64,000 nt of DNA from an uncultured Gammaproteobacteria bacterium (GTDB lineage: Bacteria; Pseudomonadota; Gammaproteobacteria; Pseudomonadales; Porticoccaceae), in contig CAJXQR010000009.1 in assembly GCA_913058345.1 (NCBI GenBank), positions 1 through 64,000 of the forward strand, in the 5' to 3' direction. Every line of letters begins with the position of its first letter. Position 1 is the first letter of the stretch. The notes beneath the pieces are model-generated. The model worked only from the letters and a program-made list of their open reading frames with translations. It was not told the origin of the DNA and ran no database searches. The position numbers and the translations under genes are program-made. Positions 46,411-55,817 of the stretch are shown here, piece after piece.

Positions 46411-46974
46411 CTATTGGTCGAGAATGGTTAAGCGCAAATATTTAAAGAGTTTACGGCTCGCTGCCGAGCCTTTATTTTGCTCTCGCTCTTTGGTGGCCTG
46501 GCGAATCAGTTGGCGCAAATGCTGGCGCTCAAGCTCGGGGTGTTTCTGGAGAAGGTGAGTGAGGGCTTCGCTATTGCCGTCAATCAGCTCATCGCGAAGT
46601 TTTTCAAGACGCTGAAACTGCAGGCGGAAAGTGCGGCTATTTTCGTCGAAAGAAGCTAATACTTCAGCAATTTTTTCGTGGTCTTCGCTACGCATCAGCT
46701 TGCCGACATATTGCATTTGTCGCCGTCTGCCCTCGCGATTCTTAAGGGTGGCGGCCAGCTCCAGAGCTTCCCGTAGCAGGTCGCTAATGGGCACTTTGGC
46801 AAACTGTTTGGCGGGTAGGGCGAGAAGGGCCTCTCCGGTTTTTTGCAGGGCTGTCATCTCCCGCTTGCGGGCCGATTTACTGATAAATTCTGGCTCATCG
46901 TCCAAGGTGTTGGTCTCGGCGCTAGCGGCTTCGAGCTCGCTTGGGCGTGGGCCTTTGTGAAATTTCTTTGCCAT
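46411..46974 (-). CDS. darP: Dual-action ribosomal maturation protein DarP (DUF615/YjgA)
   Basis: 187 residues. Conserved DUF615 segments are EFISKSARKREMTALQKTGE, LLREALELAATLKNREGRRR, QMQYVGKLMRS and the C-terminal SRKLFKYLRLTI. The protein is basic and helical and associates with 50S precursors. In many gammaproteobacteria it is beside pmbA; here it lies between the enoyl-CoA hydratase and mgtE genes. ATG start. Confidence 0.93.
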   Translation of the reverse strand: MAKKFHKGPRPSELEAASAETNTLDDEPEFISKSARKREMTALQKTGEALLALPAKQFAKVPISDLLREALELAATLKNREGRRRQMQYVGKLMRSEDHEKIAEVLASFDENSRTFRLQFQRLEKLRDELIDGNSEALTHLLQKHPELERQHLRQLIRQATKEREQNKGSAASRKLFKYLRLTILDQ

Positions 46975-47012
46975 AGTAGAACTGCTTACAGGTTTTGTTG
47001 ACGAGGATTTTA

Positions 47013-48374
47013 TTAAAGGTAGAACAGTGTCGCTAGGCCGAGAAAAGAGAAAAAGCCGATCACATCGGTAACGGTAGTCAGCATAACACTGCCGGCGAGG
47101 GCGGGGTCGATGCGAATGGATTTTAACAATACGGGTAACAGGGCACCTGCCAGTGCAGCAGTGAGCAAATTGATCACCATGGCGGCACCAATAATCAGCC
47201 CTATCATCGGTGCTTCAAACCACCAAGCCGCAAATGCACCGATAATCACAGCCCAAAGCATAGCGTTGAGGGCGCCAGTGAGTACTTCCTTACTAACCAG
47301 CCAGCGTAAATTGTTGCGGTTGATTTGCCCGAGGGCCATGCCGCGAATCACCACTGTCAATGTTTGGCTACCGGCAACACCTCCCATACTGGCGACGATG
47401 GGCATTAAGATGGCCAGTGCAACGACTTGCTCAATAGTGCCCTGAAAGAGATTGATCACCGCCGAGGCGAGCACAGCGGTAAACAAGTTAATGCCCAGCC
47501 ACACGGCCCGTCGAGGGGCGGAGCGGCGCACTGAAGAAAAGGTTTCCTCTTCATCGCTGAGACCCGCCATACCGAGCAGTGAGTGTTCGGCGTCGTCAAT
47601 AATCACATCGACCACATCATCGATAGTGATACGACCGAGCAAGTGTCCTTCTTCATCGACCACCGGGGCCGACACCCAGTTGTGGCGTTCAAACAAATGG
47701 GTGACCTGAGAAGCACCCATCGTCGCGGGGATACCTTGAATATTCGTGTTCATAATCTCCCGCACAGTGGTGTTGGGGCCAGCGGTGAGTAATTTGCTGA
47801 GGGGCAGTGTGCCGAGAAACATATCGCGACGATTGACGACAAAAATACTATCGGTGATTTCAGGCAGCTCGTCGTGGCGGCGCAAGTAGCGCAATACGGC
47901 GTCAATGGTCAAATCGGGTCGCACGGTAATGGTGTCGGTGTTCATTAATCCACCGGCACTGTTCTCATCGAAGGTGAGGACGGTCTCAACCCGCTGGCGA
48001 TCCTGCTCGCCCATAGTTTGCAGTACGATGGGTATCAAGTGCTCCGGCAGTTGTTGCAGAATATCCGCAACATCATCGGGGTCGAGCCCGGCAACCAATG
48101 CTGCCATTTGTTCGCTATTCATACGCAGCAAAAGTTCTTGCTGTAAGTCTTCGCTGAGCTCGCCTAGTACTTCGCCCTCAACATCGTCATCGACTAACTC
48201 CCAGAGCAGGCGACGCACTCGGCTGGGTGCCGATTCGATGTAGTGGGCAATATCCGCTGGCGTCATATTATTGAGGATATGACGCATCTGGTGGAGGCTA
48301 GTGGGGTCGACAATGTCCTCGGACAGTAGAGCGACGAGCAGGGAGAGCCGCTCAGTATTGTGGTTGGCCTGCAT
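47013..48374 (-). CDS. mgtE: Magnesium transporter MgtE
   Basis: 453 residues. N-terminal MgtE_N superhelical domain (LLRMNSEQMAALVAGLDPDD, VADILQQLPEHLIPIVL), a CBS pair (about 135-255: MNTDTITVRPDLTIDAVLRY, and NTNIQGIPATMGASQVTHLF), and five C-terminal membrane segments with the family pore motif (LAILMPIVASMGGVAGSQTL) and LTTVTDVIGFFSFLGLATLF. It is an inner-membrane Mg2+ channel gated by cytoplasmic Mg2+. It follows the ptsO gene on the same strand with 140 bases between, so it could be separately promoted. Confidence 0.95.
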   Translation of the reverse strand: MQANHNTERLSLLVALLSEDIVDPTSLHQMRHILNNMTPADIAHYIESAPSRVRRLLWELVDDDVEGEVLGELSEDLQQELLLRMNSEQMAALVAGLDPDDVADILQQLPEHLIPIVLQTMGEQDRQRVETVLTFDENSAGGLMNTDTITVRPDLTIDAVLRYLRRHDELPEITDSIFVVNRRDMFLGTLPLSKLLTAGPNTTVREIMNTNIQGIPATMGASQVTHLFERHNWVSAPVVDEEGHLLGRITIDDVVDVIIDDAEHSLLGMAGLSDEEETFSSVRRSAPRRAVWLGINLFTAVLASAVINLFQGTIEQVVALAILMPIVASMGGVAGSQTLTVVIRGMALGQINRNNLRWLVSKEVLTGALNAMLWAVIIGAFAAWWFEAPMIGLIIGAAMVINLLTAALAGALLPVLLKSIRIDPALAGSVMLTTVTDVIGFFSFLGLATLFYL

Positions 48375-48514
48375 GCGGGGCTGAGCTCCTGTGGAGGGGC
48401 GGGCTAAAGGTTTGATTAACCGTCGTTAGTGTACGCAGGGGTCGACGCGATTTACAGGGAAGGTGCTCGTTTTGTGTGAGTTAGCCGCAAGGGAATGAGG
48501 CTTAAATGCGTCTA

Positions 48515-48784
48515 CTATTGACCTTCACCAAAATAATCAGCCAGTAAGTCTTTGACCTGGCTGTGAGCTTTCATTTCATCGTCGCCATCAAATTCAAAAT
48601 TTAACACCGTACCTTGACCCGCGGCCAATAACATTAATGACATGACGCTCTTCGAATCGACCAGTTTTCCATTGTGACCTGTTTTGATGGTGCAGGCAAA
48701 ACGATTGCAGGTGGTGGCCAGCTTGGCGGCGGCTCGGGCGTGCAGGCCGAGTCGATTGATGATTTCAAGCTCGTCTTTAATCAT
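48515..48784 (-). CDS. ptsO: HPr-like phosphocarrier NPr of the nitrogen PTS
   Basis: 89 residues. The active-site histidine is His15 in NRLGLHARAAAKL, and the regulatory-serine position is Ser46 in VDSKSVMSLMLLAAGQGT. Together with PtsN (EIIA-Ntr) and RapZ upstream on the same strand, it forms the regulatory PTS that links carbon/nitrogen state to K+ transport and cell-envelope control. The first enzyme, PtsP, is not in the window. ATG start, 74 bases after rapZ. Confidence 0.95.
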   Translation of the reverse strand: MIKDELEIINRLGLHARAAAKLATTCNRFACTIKTGHNGKLVDSKSVMSLMLLAAGQGTVLNFEFDGDDEMKAHSQVKDLLADYFGEGQ

Positions 48785-48858
48785 GTCGTGAAAAATGCCA
48801 TGGGCTTGCCCAGCCTGTCAAATGTGGTGGTGTTTGAGGGTGGCGTAAAGCCATTGCA

Positions 48859-49758
48859 TTAACTCTCCTGCTCGCGGTGTAGGACGTGAATATTGTCAAA
48901 CTGGGGTCGGAATTGGTCGGCGAGCTGGTTGCAGATGTAGACAGAGCGGTGCTGGCCGCCAGTGCAACCTATGGCAATGGTTAGGTAGCTGCGATTGGTG
49001 GCGAGGAAGCGCGGTATCCAGCGGGTGAGAAAACCATTGAGGTCGGCGAGCATGGCGGCGACATCGGTTTGGGAATCGAGAAATTCGATCACCGGTTGAT
49101 CCCCTCCATTGAAAGGTCGCAGCTCGGTTTTCCAATAGGGGTTGGGCAGGCAGCGCACATCGAAGACGAAATCGGCATCGCTGGGTACGCCGCGTTTAAA
49201 ACCAAAGGACTGAAAGACCACGGCCATTGCATCGCCTTTTTCTGGCGCAATCTGTTTTTTGATTAAATCCCGCAACTGGTGCAGAGTCATGTTGCTGGTA
49301 TCGATATGGCGACTGGCGATGGAGGCGATGGGGTCGAGGAGTTCTCGTTCCAGAGCAATGGCCTCTTTGAGGTCAACCGTGTCCGAGCTGAGGGGGTGGC
49401 GACGACGGGTCTCGCTGAAACGGCGGATCAAACTAGGGGTGCGAGCATCGAGGAATAGCACTTCGCTATTGATGCCGGACTCGCTGAGTTTGTCGAGGAT
49501 GTCAGGTAATTGTTCGAGCTTGCCAAGCAAATTCCGGGCGTCGATGCCGACGGCAATTTTCAAGGCCTCTTGCTCGCGGTGTTCGCGTATTTGTTCCAGT
49601 AAATTAACCAGCATGCTGGCCGGCAAATTGTCGATACAGGTATAGCCGACGTCCTCGAGAACGTGTAACGCCGTACTCTTACCCGAGCCTGAGCGACCGC
49701 TGATAACGATTAATCGGGTGTTGTCAGCGCTCGGCCTTGGCTCTGATGAAGGACTCAT
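48859..49758 (-). CDS. rapZ: RNase adapter protein RapZ
   Basis: 299 residues. N-terminal P-loop GRSGSGKST (about 21-29) and the C-terminal signature GCTGGQHRSVY followed by ICNQLADQF. RapZ binds small RNA GlmZ in E. coli and targets it to RNase E, adjusting glmS expression. The N-terminus has a 13-residue extension before RLIVISGRSGSGKS relative to the E. coli start. It lies one base after ptsN and upstream of ptsO. Confidence 0.95.
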   Translation of the reverse strand: MSPSSEPRPSADNTRLIVISGRSGSGKSTALHVLEDVGYTCIDNLPASMLVNLLEQIREHREQEALKIAVGIDARNLLGKLEQLPDILDKLSESGINSEVLFLDARTPSLIRRFSETRRRHPLSSDTVDLKEAIALERELLDPIASIASRHIDTSNMTLHQLRDLIKKQIAPEKGDAMAVVFQSFGFKRGVPSDADFVFDVRCLPNPYWKTELRPFNGGDQPVIEFLDSQTDVAAMLADLNGFLTRWIPRFLATNRSYLTIAIGCTGGQHRSVYICNQLADQFRPQFDNIHVLHREQES

Positions 49759-49759
49759 T

Positions 49760-50212
49760 TTAGTGGGCGCTGGTTGCTATCTGGTAGAGATTGCTACTGC
49801 TGGAGCAGTTGCGCAGTTGTTGGCGCAACTCACTGGACTGGAGTAATTCGGCGATAGCAGACAGCGTTTGCAAATGCTCATCATTTTGCTCGTCAGGTAC
49901 CACCAGAGCAAAAATCAAATCGACAGGTTGGCCGTCAATAGCATCGAAATCAATTGAGTTGTCGAGTTTTAGCAGTATACCTGTGATACGTGGACAGCCG
50001 TTGAGTCGGCAGTGGGGTACGGCGATACCCTCGCCGATACCCGTGCTGCCGAGCCGTTCACGGCTTATCAGCTGATGATAGAGTTCGTTGGCATCGATAA
50101 AATCTGTGTGTTCGGAGAAAAAATCGGCAATAAACTCGAGCACCCGTTTCTTGCTGACGCCGGGCGCGTCACAGCAGGTTCTGTCCACGGAGAGAACGTC
50201 TGTAATATTCAT
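49760..50212 (-). CDS. ptsN: PTS IIA-like nitrogen regulatory protein PtsN
   Basis: 150 residues. A phosphorylation-dependent regulator (EIIA-Ntr) linked to sigma-54 loci. The phosphorylated histidine is His67 in GEGIAVPHCR. Other family features: VSKKRVLEFIADFF at the start and VDLIFALVVPDEQNDEHLQT. One base separates it from rapZ, and it is downstream of hpf and rpoN on the same strand. Confidence 0.95.
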   Translation of the reverse strand: MNITDVLSVDRTCCDAPGVSKKRVLEFIADFFSEHTDFIDANELYHQLISRERLGSTGIGEGIAVPHCRLNGCPRITGILLKLDNSIDFDAIDGQPVDLIFALVVPDEQNDEHLQTLSAIAELLQSSELRQQLRNCSSSSNLYQIATSAH

Positions 50213-50263
50213 GAAAAACAGCTCATAGGTCGTAATTTACCGAAGGTTGTGGGTGAGGTGTGA

Positions 50264-50551
50264 TTAACGGCCTCTGAGTTTTTCTTTACGCTTGATCAGC
50301 TGGCGGTCCAGCTTGTCGGTAAGGCCATCGATGGCAGCGTAAAGATCTTCGTCTTCACAATGAGCGAAGAGTTCTCCGCCATTAGCGTGAATGGTAGCCT
50401 CGGCTTTTTGCACTAATTTCTCAACGGACAGAATGACGGAAACACTGGTGATTTTATCGTTGTGATGCTCAAGCTTGGTGAGCTTGTTAGTGACATAGTT
50501 GTGAATCGCATCGGTGATGTCGAGGTGGTGTCCGCTAATGTTGAGTTGCAT
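50264..50551 (-). CDS. hpf: Ribosome hibernation promoting factor (short form)
   Basis: 95 residues from ATG 50551. A longer in-frame start at 50662 would overlap the end of rpoN and is not needed; AAGGAGC precedes the chosen ATG. MQLNISGHHLDITDAIHNYV is the standard opening, followed by KITSVSVILSVEKLVQKAEA and ELFAHCEDEDLYAAIDGLTD. The short form, as in E. coli HPF, works with RMF to make inactive 100S ribosomes in stationary phase. It lies just after rpoN, the conserved position. Confidence 0.95.
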   Translation of the reverse strand: MQLNISGHHLDITDAIHNYVTNKLTKLEHHNDKITSVSVILSVEKLVQKAEATIHANGGELFAHCEDEDLYAAIDGLTDKLDRQLIKRKEKLRGR

Positions 50552-50591
50552 ACGGTGCTCCTTTTGCTGGGTTGGGATGAGTGACAGCCTG

Positions 50592-52121
50592 TTAACGGCT
50601 TTGCTTAAAGCGCTTGCGGTCACTGGATGAGGGAATGTTAAGGCTTTCCCTGTATTTGGCAACGGTACGACGTGCTACTTGAATGCCTTCGCCCTGCAGC
50701 AGGGTGGCCAGTTTACTGTCGCTTAACGGTTTGTTGGTGGGCTCGTCGGCTATCATGCGTTTGAGCATAGCGCGAATCGCCGTGGATGAGCACTCCCCGC
50801 CGGCCGCCGTGTTGACATGGCTGGAAAAGAAGTATTTCAGCTCGAAAATACCCCGTGGTGTATCGAGGTATTTTTGCGTGGTGACACGGGAAATAGTCGA
50901 TTCGTGCAATTCGAGTTGTTCTGCCACATCGGCTAGTACCAGGGGTTTCATCGCCTCCGGACCTCTTTCGAGAAATTCTTGTTGCATCTCGACAATACAG
51001 CGGCTGACACGCAACAATGTATCGTTACGGCTTTCCAGGCTGCGCAGAAACCAGCGGGCTTCCTGTAAATTATCACGGAGAAAGGTGTTGTCTTTGCTGT
51101 TGTTGGCACGTTGCACCATCGCGGCGTACTCTTTGTTAATGCATAAGCGCGGTGCGATGTCACCATTTAGCGTGACTAACCATTGGCCGTGAATTTTTTG
51201 CACGCTGGCATCGGGCACTACGTAATCGGCATCGCCGCTGTCAATGCTCTCTCCGGGGCGCGGTGATAGGCTTTGGATGAGTGTGATGGCAGTCTCTAGG
51301 GCTTTTTCGTCGAGCCCGGTCTTGCGGCACAGTAGCGGGAGGTTGCGCTCGGCCACCAGGTCGAGATATTGGGCGCAGAGGAGTTTGGCATCCTCGAGTG
51401 AAGGCGTTTGTGGACTTAATTGATTAAGCTGGATTAGCAGGCAGTCGCTGAGGTCGATAGCGGCAACACCGGGGGGGTCGAATTGCTGGATGCGGTGCAG
51501 CACAGCGAGCACTTCGTCAAGCGCCAGGTCTGAGTCATCGGCGCTCCCATTGAGTGCTAACGAGGCGCTGGTATCACCTGTTTCTTTAAGAGATAAGGCG
51601 AGGGGTTGCCAGATATCTTCCACTGGGGCTTCGAGAAAGCCATTGTTGTCAATATTGTCGATCAGTGTGGTGGCAATCAGGTGGTCGAGATCTGACATCG
51701 GGGTGAGATTTAGCTGCCAGAGCAGATGATCCTGCAATGATTCGGTAACGCTGTGGTAGCTCTCAAAATCACGATTGTCGCTGTTCGACGATGTGGTGCT
51801 AGCGCTAGCGCTGGCGGTGGGTGCCGCCGGGTAAATGTCATCCCACTGGGCATCGACGGGGAGTTCGTTGGGAATTTCTTTACTCCACTCGCCGGGGGTA
51901 TCGCCGTTATCGGCTACCTCGTTGGCGAGTTGCTCATTGGAGACTTCTTCAGGCTCGGACTCAATGTCTTCGGCCAGCTCCAGAAGAGGGTTGGAGTACA
52001 GAGTTTGTTGAATTTCAAGTTGCAAGTCGAGTGATGAAAGCTGGAGTAACTTGATAGCCTGCTGAAGTTGTGGGGTCATCGATAGCTGTTGACCCATTCG
52101 TAGTTGCAAGCTTTGCTTCAT
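50592..52121 (-). CDS. rpoN: RNA polymerase sigma-54 factor
   Basis: 509 residues. Region I is a glutamine/leucine-rich activator-responsive N-terminus (LRMGQQLSMTPQLQQAIKLL), then an acidic region II (about 55-125). Core-binding region: LSPRPGESIDSGDADYVVPD and a helix-turn-helix (ELHESTISRVTTQKYLDTPR). The C-terminal RpoN box ARRTVAKYRESL reads -24 promoter elements. It sits between lptB and hpf, the usual context. ATG start. Confidence 0.96.
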   Translation of the reverse strand: MKQSLQLRMGQQLSMTPQLQQAIKLLQLSSLDLQLEIQQTLYSNPLLELAEDIESEPEEVSNEQLANEVADNGDTPGEWSKEIPNELPVDAQWDDIYPAAPTASASASTTSSNSDNRDFESYHSVTESLQDHLLWQLNLTPMSDLDHLIATTLIDNIDNNGFLEAPVEDIWQPLALSLKETGDTSASLALNGSADDSDLALDEVLAVLHRIQQFDPPGVAAIDLSDCLLIQLNQLSPQTPSLEDAKLLCAQYLDLVAERNLPLLCRKTGLDEKALETAITLIQSLSPRPGESIDSGDADYVVPDASVQKIHGQWLVTLNGDIAPRLCINKEYAAMVQRANNSKDNTFLRDNLQEARWFLRSLESRNDTLLRVSRCIVEMQQEFLERGPEAMKPLVLADVAEQLELHESTISRVTTQKYLDTPRGIFELKYFFSSHVNTAAGGECSSTAIRAMLKRMIADEPTNKPLSDSKLATLLQGEGIQVARRTVAKYRESLNIPSSSDRKRFKQSR

Positions 52122-52294
52122 ATAATCGTTTTGCCCTTGGTGGTGAGTGTTGGTTAGAGTGTAGACTGAGTTTGAATGCGGATCAATTGTCTAGCAAGTA
52201 ATGTGCCGCTGGTTTGACGAATGTCGCTTGTCGCCCGGATTGCTGCGTATAACAGTTGGGCGTATGAAAGAGAAATAGGGTTCTCCATAACGAC

Positions 52295-53020
52295 CTAAAG
52301 GGTAAAGTTTTCACCGAGATAGACCCGTAAGACATCCGGGTTGGAAAGAATTTCTTCGGCATTGCCCTGAGCCAGCACATGGCCATCATTGACAATGTAA
52401 GCATGTTCGCAGATATCGAGGGTTTCCCTGACGTTGTGGTCTGTGATAAGAACGCCTATGCCTCGATCTTTCAGATGGCAAATAATATTTTTAATATCGT
52501 TTACCGAAATAGGATCGACGCCAGCAAAGGGCTCGTCGAGAAGTACAAACGCAGGTTCCATCGCCAGTGCTCGAGCGATTTCGACACGCCGCCGCTCACC
52601 GCCCGACAAGCTCATACCCTGGCTGGTGCGAATATGGGTAATATGGAATTCCTGTAGCAGCTCCTCCAGTTTTTTCTGGCGCTGTTTAGCGCTGAGCTGA
52701 GGGCGAGTTTCTAGAATGGCCATAATGTTTTTTTCCACCGTCAGCCGGCGAAAAACTGAGGCTTCCTGCGGCAGGTAGCCAATGCCCTGGCGCGCTCGTT
52801 GATGCATGGGCAGGTGGGTGATATCTTCATCTTCAATCAAAATTCGCCCGGCATCCTGCTTAACCAGGCCTACTATCATGTAAAAACAGGTGGTTTTTCC
52901 TGCGCCATTGGGGCCGAGTAGACCGACAATCTGACCACTGGTCACCTGCATTGAAACATCGCTAACGACGGTACGTTTTTTGTAACTCTTGGCCAGATTT
53001 AAAGCCTGTAGCTGGGCCAT
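52295..53020 (-). CDS. lptB: LPS export ABC transporter ATPase LptB
   Basis: 241 residues. ABC ATPase: Walker [19 protein letters not shown], signature [17 protein letters not shown] and Walker [13 protein letters not shown]. It powers LPS extraction with LptF and LptG (not in this window). The start ATG overlaps the lptA stop by one base, indicating coupled translation in the lptC-lptA-lptB order. The next gene downstream is rpoN, after 173 bases. Confidence 0.96.
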   Translation of the reverse strand: MAQLQALNLAKSYKKRTVVSDVSMQVTSGQIVGLLGPNGAGKTTCFYMIVGLVKQDAGRILIEDEDITHLPMHQRARQGIGYLPQEASVFRRLTVEKNIMAILETRPQLSAKQRQKKLEELLQEFHITHIRTSQGMSLSGGERRRVEIARALAMEPAFVLLDEPFAGVDPISVNDIKNIICHLKDRGIGVLITDHNVRETLDICEHAYIVNDGHVLAQGNAEEILSNPDVLRVYLGENFTL

Positions 53021-53610
53021 TAATCGCCGTCCTTTTGCTCGTTTGTCACAGATTCCCCAACGGTTTTCTTGTTTGCAGGTTGTTCCGCTGTTGTTTGTCC
53101 GCCTGTCGATGGCTTACTGGGCGGGATAACCATATGCACTCGCTGCTGACTATTATCACTGCCTCGAGCTTCGACAAGTTTTGCTTTGAGGTCGTAATTA
53201 ATATGATCACCTTCGAGGGTGGAGCCCTGTAACGCCAGGCTGGCATTTTTAATGAGTGTGATGGTTTCGGTGTCGATATAATATTCTATGGTACTGGCCC
53301 GAGCATTGACCAGACCATCTTCTGGGTTTGGCTGCTGCTGATAGTGTGCGGGTTTGCCGATGCAGATAATTTTATTGGCCTCGCCATTGGTGGAATAGAT
53401 GGTGACTTGATCCGCTTCAATAAGAAGGCTGCCCTGCTTAATAACAACCGCGCCCTGATACTCAGTAACCCCAGTTTTTTCATTGAGTTGCGCGCGGTCG
53501 GATTCGATAGCAATAGTGGCCTGTCGATCTGAGGGCAGAGCGTGGGCGGTGGTGACGAGAAATACACTGAACAGGTAAAACAGTGGTGGAAAAAGCTTAT
53601 TGGTTGGCAT
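53020..53610 (-). CDS. lptA: LPS periplasmic bridge protein LptA
   Basis: 196 residues from ATG 53610. A longer frame to 53685 adds residues before the signal peptide and is rejected; AAAGGT lies 8 bases before the chosen ATG. Signal peptide [20 protein letters not shown] ends near HALPSD. The OstA-type beta-jellyroll repeats are visible ([20 protein letters not shown] and [20 protein letters not shown]). The C-terminal tail (about 165-196) is polar. It starts inside the end of lptC (14-base overlap). Confidence 0.93.
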   Translation of the reverse strand: MPTNKLFPPLFYLFSVFLVTTAHALPSDRQATIAIESDRAQLNEKTGVTEYQGAVVIKQGSLLIEADQVTIYSTNGEANKIICIGKPAHYQQQPNPEDGLVNARASTIEYYIDTETITLIKNASLALQGSTLEGDHINYDLKAKLVEARGSDNSQQRVHMVIPPSKPSTGGQTTAEQPANKKTVGESVTNEQKDGD

Positions 53611-54187
53611 TGTGTAGACCTTTGGCCCGAGAGAGTATTTGATACGTTTGTGCCGCAAAATCACCTTTGAAACCAGTGCCTTCAATCTGGTGCCCTGGCG
53701 TCTTGAGGGAGACAGGCTTGTCGGTATCGGCTAGCTGATCATCTGGATAATAACTGAGAAAGGGCGTGGCAATTTCAGTTTTTTTGTCTGATGCTGAGAG
53801 ATTTACCTGTTGCCAGGCGTAGACCTCTCCCTGCATGTCTATGCGCTGGCCATTATTGAGGATAACGCTCTGTTTCGCACTCAGGTGCCAGGGCTGTTCG
53901 CCTTCGATACTGGCGTGAGCGAGCATCTGAGGTGTTGCCATCACAAAACGGTTTTGTGCCTGAAAGTACTCCCCCTCTGTTGCGGTGAGTAAGAAGACAG
54001 ACTGGCCCTGGTCATTGAATTTATGGGTTACGGTGTTTTTCATATAGCTGTCGGCACTGGATAGCGCGGAAACAGGAGGCTGCTTTTTACCCATGAAAAT
54101 TTCGGGCTTGGCATCCCAGAAAATAACAAAGGCCCCCAGTGCAACGACGAGCAGACCCGCCAGGATGGAATTCTTTATGGATAGCAC
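53597..54187 (-). CDS. lptC: LPS export protein LptC
   Basis: 196 residues. One N-terminal membrane anchor (NSILAGLLVVALGAFVIFWD) and a periplasmic jellyroll (VTHKFNDQGQSVFLLTATEG, QRIDMQGEVYAWQQVNLSAS). LptC links the LptBFG pump to LptA. GTG start with a weak ribosome site. It overlaps the lptA start by 14 bases and follows kdsC on the same strand. Confidence 0.9.
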   Translation of the reverse strand: MLSIKNSILAGLLVVALGAFVIFWDAKPEIFMGKKQPPVSALSSADSYMKNTVTHKFNDQGQSVFLLTATEGEYFQAQNRFVMATPQMLAHASIEGEQPWHLSAKQSVILNNGQRIDMQGEVYAWQQVNLSASDKKTEIATPFLSYYPDDQLADTDKPVSLKTPGHQIEGTGFKGDFAAQTYQILSRAKGLHNANQ

Positions 54188-54228
54188 GGTTTAAACGCTC
54201 AACATCTGAAGGTGAGAGATGGGTACAT

Positions 54229-54756
54229 TTAAAGAAAGGGTTCGATAGCTTTTGCAAGCTTGCCCTGGGCTTTAAGTATAAATTCTGCGGCTTCGCGCAC
54301 CGCGCCATGGCCTCCAGCTCGTTTCGACTGCCAACGGGCATGCTCCGCAACAGAGGGACTGGCGTTGGCCACTGTCATGCCGAGGCCGACGCGGCGAATG
54401 ACCGCCAAATCGGGTAGATCATCACCCATATAGGCGATTTCATCAAGTTTGTAGGCCTTGTCTGTCAGCAATTCGTTAAGGGCTGTGAGTTTGTCTTCTC
54501 GGCCCTGGATCACCCTGTCGATGCCGAGTTCATCGGTGCGTCGTGATAAAAGTCTGGAGCTGCGCCCGGTAATGATGGCGACCTCAATGCCCGCCCCTTG
54601 CAGTAGCTTGATACCCAGGCCATCTTGAATATTAAACGCCTTGAGTTCTTCGCCACTGTTGCCATAGTAAATACTGCCGTCGGTGAGTACGCCGTCAACA
54701 TCGAGCACCAACAGGCGGATTTCTTTGGCGGCGATTTGGCTGCAGGCAAGGTTCAT
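54229..54756 (-). CDS. kdsC: 3-deoxy-manno-octulosonate-8-phosphatase KdsC
   Basis: 175 residues. HAD-type phosphatase. The nucleophile loop LVLDVDGVLTDG has Asp19 and Asp21. Also the Thr of IITGRSSRLL and the metal loop YMGDDLPDLAVI. It releases Kdo from Kdo-8-phosphate for LPS core synthesis. It follows kdsD by 28 bases and precedes lptC, an arrangement tying Kdo synthesis to LPS transport. Confidence 0.95.
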   Translation of the reverse strand: MNLACSQIAAKEIRLLVLDVDGVLTDGSIYYGNSGEELKAFNIQDGLGIKLLQGAGIEVAIITGRSSRLLSRRTDELGIDRVIQGREDKLTALNELLTDKAYKLDEIAYMGDDLPDLAVIRRVGLGMTVANASPSVAEHARWQSKRAGGHGAVREAAEFILKAQGKLAKAIEPFL

Positions 54757-54784
54757 TGTTGATTTCCATAGTAGCTGTTTTTCA

Positions 54785-55756
54785 TTAGATGACGCCTGCC
54801 CGTAGTATGTCGTGCATATGTAGTACGCCGAGGGGGCGGTGGGCTTCGTCTTCGACGACCAGCGCAGTTATTTTCTTATTCTCCATGATATTCAGCGCCT
54901 GGGCGGCGAGAATGTTGGCGTCAATGGCATTGCCGCCTCGGGTCATTACCTCACCGGTGGTGGCGCTGTTAATGTCAATTTGATTGTCGACCACACGGCG
55001 CAAATCACCATCGGTAAAGACGCCGATTAGCGTGTTTTGCGCATCGACAACAGTAGTCAGACCAAAACCTTTGGCGGTCATTTCCAGCAGAGCATCTTTT
55101 AACAGAGTGCTTTCTTGAACGCGGGGTACTTCATCTCCGCTGTGCATAATGTCGCATACGCGCAACAAAAGCTTGCGACCCAGAGCGCCACCTGGGTGGG
55201 AAAAGGCAAAATCTTCGGCCGTAAAACCACGGGCTTCCAGTAAAGCTATAGCGAGAGCGTCGCCCATGACCAGAGTGACTGTGGTGCTGGTGGTCGGGGC
55301 GAGGTTGAGAGGGCAGGCCTCCTCCTCGACACTGACATCGAGGTTGATGTTGGCGGCTTCGGCTAATAGCGACTCTCGATCACCTGTCATGCTGATCAAA
55401 GGGATGTCGAGGCGTTTAATAAGGGGTAGCAAGGTGACGATTTCTGCGGTGTTGCCCGAGTTGGAAATAGCGATCACGACATCGTCGCGCGTGATCATAC
55501 CGAGATCACCGTGGCTGGCCTCTCCCGGGTGGACAAAAAATGCGGGGGAGCCGGTGCTGGCCAGTGTTGCGGCAATCTTATTGCCAATATGCCCCGATTT
55601 GCCCATGCCGGTCACAATAATGCGGCCCTTGCACTGCATGACTAACTGGCAGGCCTGTGTGAAACCCTCATCGATACGCCCAGCAATGGCGGCAACGGCC
55701 TCAGTTTCGAGCGCAATGGTGCGTAGGGCTGAGGTGTTAAAGTCGAAGTCGCTCAT
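54785..55756 (-). CDS. kdsD: Arabinose-5-phosphate isomerase KdsD
   Basis: 323 residues from ATG 55756; a longer frame to 55843 is not supported by the family. AGGAAAC precedes the ATG. SIS domain with GMGKSGHIGNKIAATLASTG and HPGEASHGDLGMI, then DVVIAISNSGNTAEIVTLLP. Two C-terminal CBS domains (from about 205). It makes arabinose-5-phosphate, the first committed Kdo precursor. Downstream of the CaCA antiporter gene on the same strand. Confidence 0.94.
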   Translation of the reverse strand: MSDFDFNTSALRTIALETEAVAAIAGRIDEGFTQACQLVMQCKGRIIVTGMGKSGHIGNKIAATLASTGSPAFFVHPGEASHGDLGMITRDDVVIAISNSGNTAEIVTLLPLIKRLDIPLISMTGDRESLLAEAANINLDVSVEEEACPLNLAPTTSTTVTLVMGDALAIALLEARGFTAEDFAFSHPGGALGRKLLLRVCDIMHSGDEVPRVQESTLLKDALLEMTAKGFGLTTVVDAQNTLIGVFTDGDLRRVVDNQIDINSATTGEVMTRGGNAIDANILAAQALNIMENKKITALVVEDEAHRPLGVLHMHDILRAGVI

Positions 55757-55817
55757 TGACGGCAGTTTCCTGATTGAATCCTGAGGTATAGAAGTATAAC
55801 GGTGGAGTAGGCTAAGA

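Noticed and set aside
55149-55784. 211-codon plus-strand frame inside kdsD
   Set aside because: Antisense to a clear SIS/CBS protein; composition (Arg/Ser/Pro) is typical of shadow frames.
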